Assembly (NCBI GenBank): GCA_948664205.1
Contig: CAPNDH010000001.1
Location: 1-64,000, forward strand
DNA: 64,000 bases
Source: an uncultured Clostridia bacterium
Lineage (GTDB): Bacteria > Bacillota > Clostridia > TANB77 > CAG-508
Direction of reading: 5' to 3'
Shown here: piece by piece, positions 63,916 through 64,000 of the stretch
Layout: each line of letters begins with the position of its first letter
Position numbering within the stretch: position 1 is the stretch's first letter
Made by a program: the position numbers and the translations under genes
Notes under the pieces: generated by a model
What the model saw: the letters and a program-made list of their open reading frames with translations, nothing else
Told to the model about the DNA's origin: nothing
Databases searched by the model: none

Positions 63916-64000
63916 TTATTTAGCAATTTTATATTTACCTCTAAATACAACTTTTTCATTATCTGGTATTATACTATTTACTACTATATTAATTTTTCCT
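63916..64000 (-). CDS. C-terminal end of a gene that enters from the right edge
   Basis: The minus strand gives an open frame from the window edge ending IVVNSIIPDNEKVVFRGKYK and then IAK before TAA at 63916-63918. 27 residues, mostly beta-like. Not enough to name it. It runs in the same direction as glyS. Confidence 0.45.
   Translation of the reverse strand, partial: GKINIVVNSIIPDNEKVVFRGKYKIAK

Overview
The window is very AT-rich DNA from a low-GC Gram-positive bacterium of the Clostridia type. Evidence for this is the strong AGGAGG ribosome binding sites, T-box leaders in front of pheS and glyS, RecD2, AddA, YvcK and a SpoVT-like regulator at the left edge (a spore-former lineage regulator), plus a single-subunit-type glycyl-tRNA synthetase. 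Nearly every housekeeping gene lies on the minus strand. Several genes start at TTG (spoVT, recD2, polA, the lytic transglycosylase).

Layout, left to right: 1-6800 holds the spoVT start, a small unknown gene, a KAP-type NTPase, comF and recD2. 6800-11000 is an accessory stretch with a toxin-antitoxin pair, a zinc-ribbon gene, yvcK, a plus-strand orphan and an IS4-like insertion sequence. 11000-23000 is housekeeping: pheST under a T-box, an AIM24-type protein, a HAD-type protein, a lytic transglycosylase, polA, a MazG-like protein, queH, ruvB and a polyprenyl-phosphate glycosyltransferase. 23500-49250 is a large surface polysaccharide locus: dTDP-rhamnose genes rfbA, rfbB and rfbD (no rfbC), many glycosyltransferases, two glycan methyltransferase-like genes, nucleotide-sugar enzymes, a Wzm/Wzt ABC exporter, a YfhO-type membrane protein and a broken acyltransferase. 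49400-64000 holds an HNH gene, deoB, a long coiled-coil protein, addA, an aldose epimerase, an ankyrin-repeat cluster, glyS with its T-box, and a partial gene at the right edge.

The most striking observation concerns frameshifts. Six otherwise conserved genes (recD2, pheS, polA, ruvB, a glycan methyltransferase, addA) are each broken in the reading frame. In every case the break falls exactly on an in-frame CGG codon, and dropping the C (reading the following GGA or GGT as glycine) restores the conserved protein and its usual length. addA needs two such steps, and its two CGGs lie in exactly the right frames. I checked every CCG on the plus strand against the minus-strand frames: in the housekeeping and glycan genes CGG occurs in frame at these seven sites and nowhere else. 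It does occur in frame as an apparent arginine codon in six small accessory genes. Either CGGN is decoded as a +1 frameshift to glycine in this organism, or a very peculiar base-insertion error affects the assembly. Read data or peptide data would decide.

A second unusual feature is a set of short palindromic repeat families that fill the intergenic spaces and are also inserted inside the addA coding sequence, where they are translated in frame, in the manner of the Rickettsia palindromic elements.
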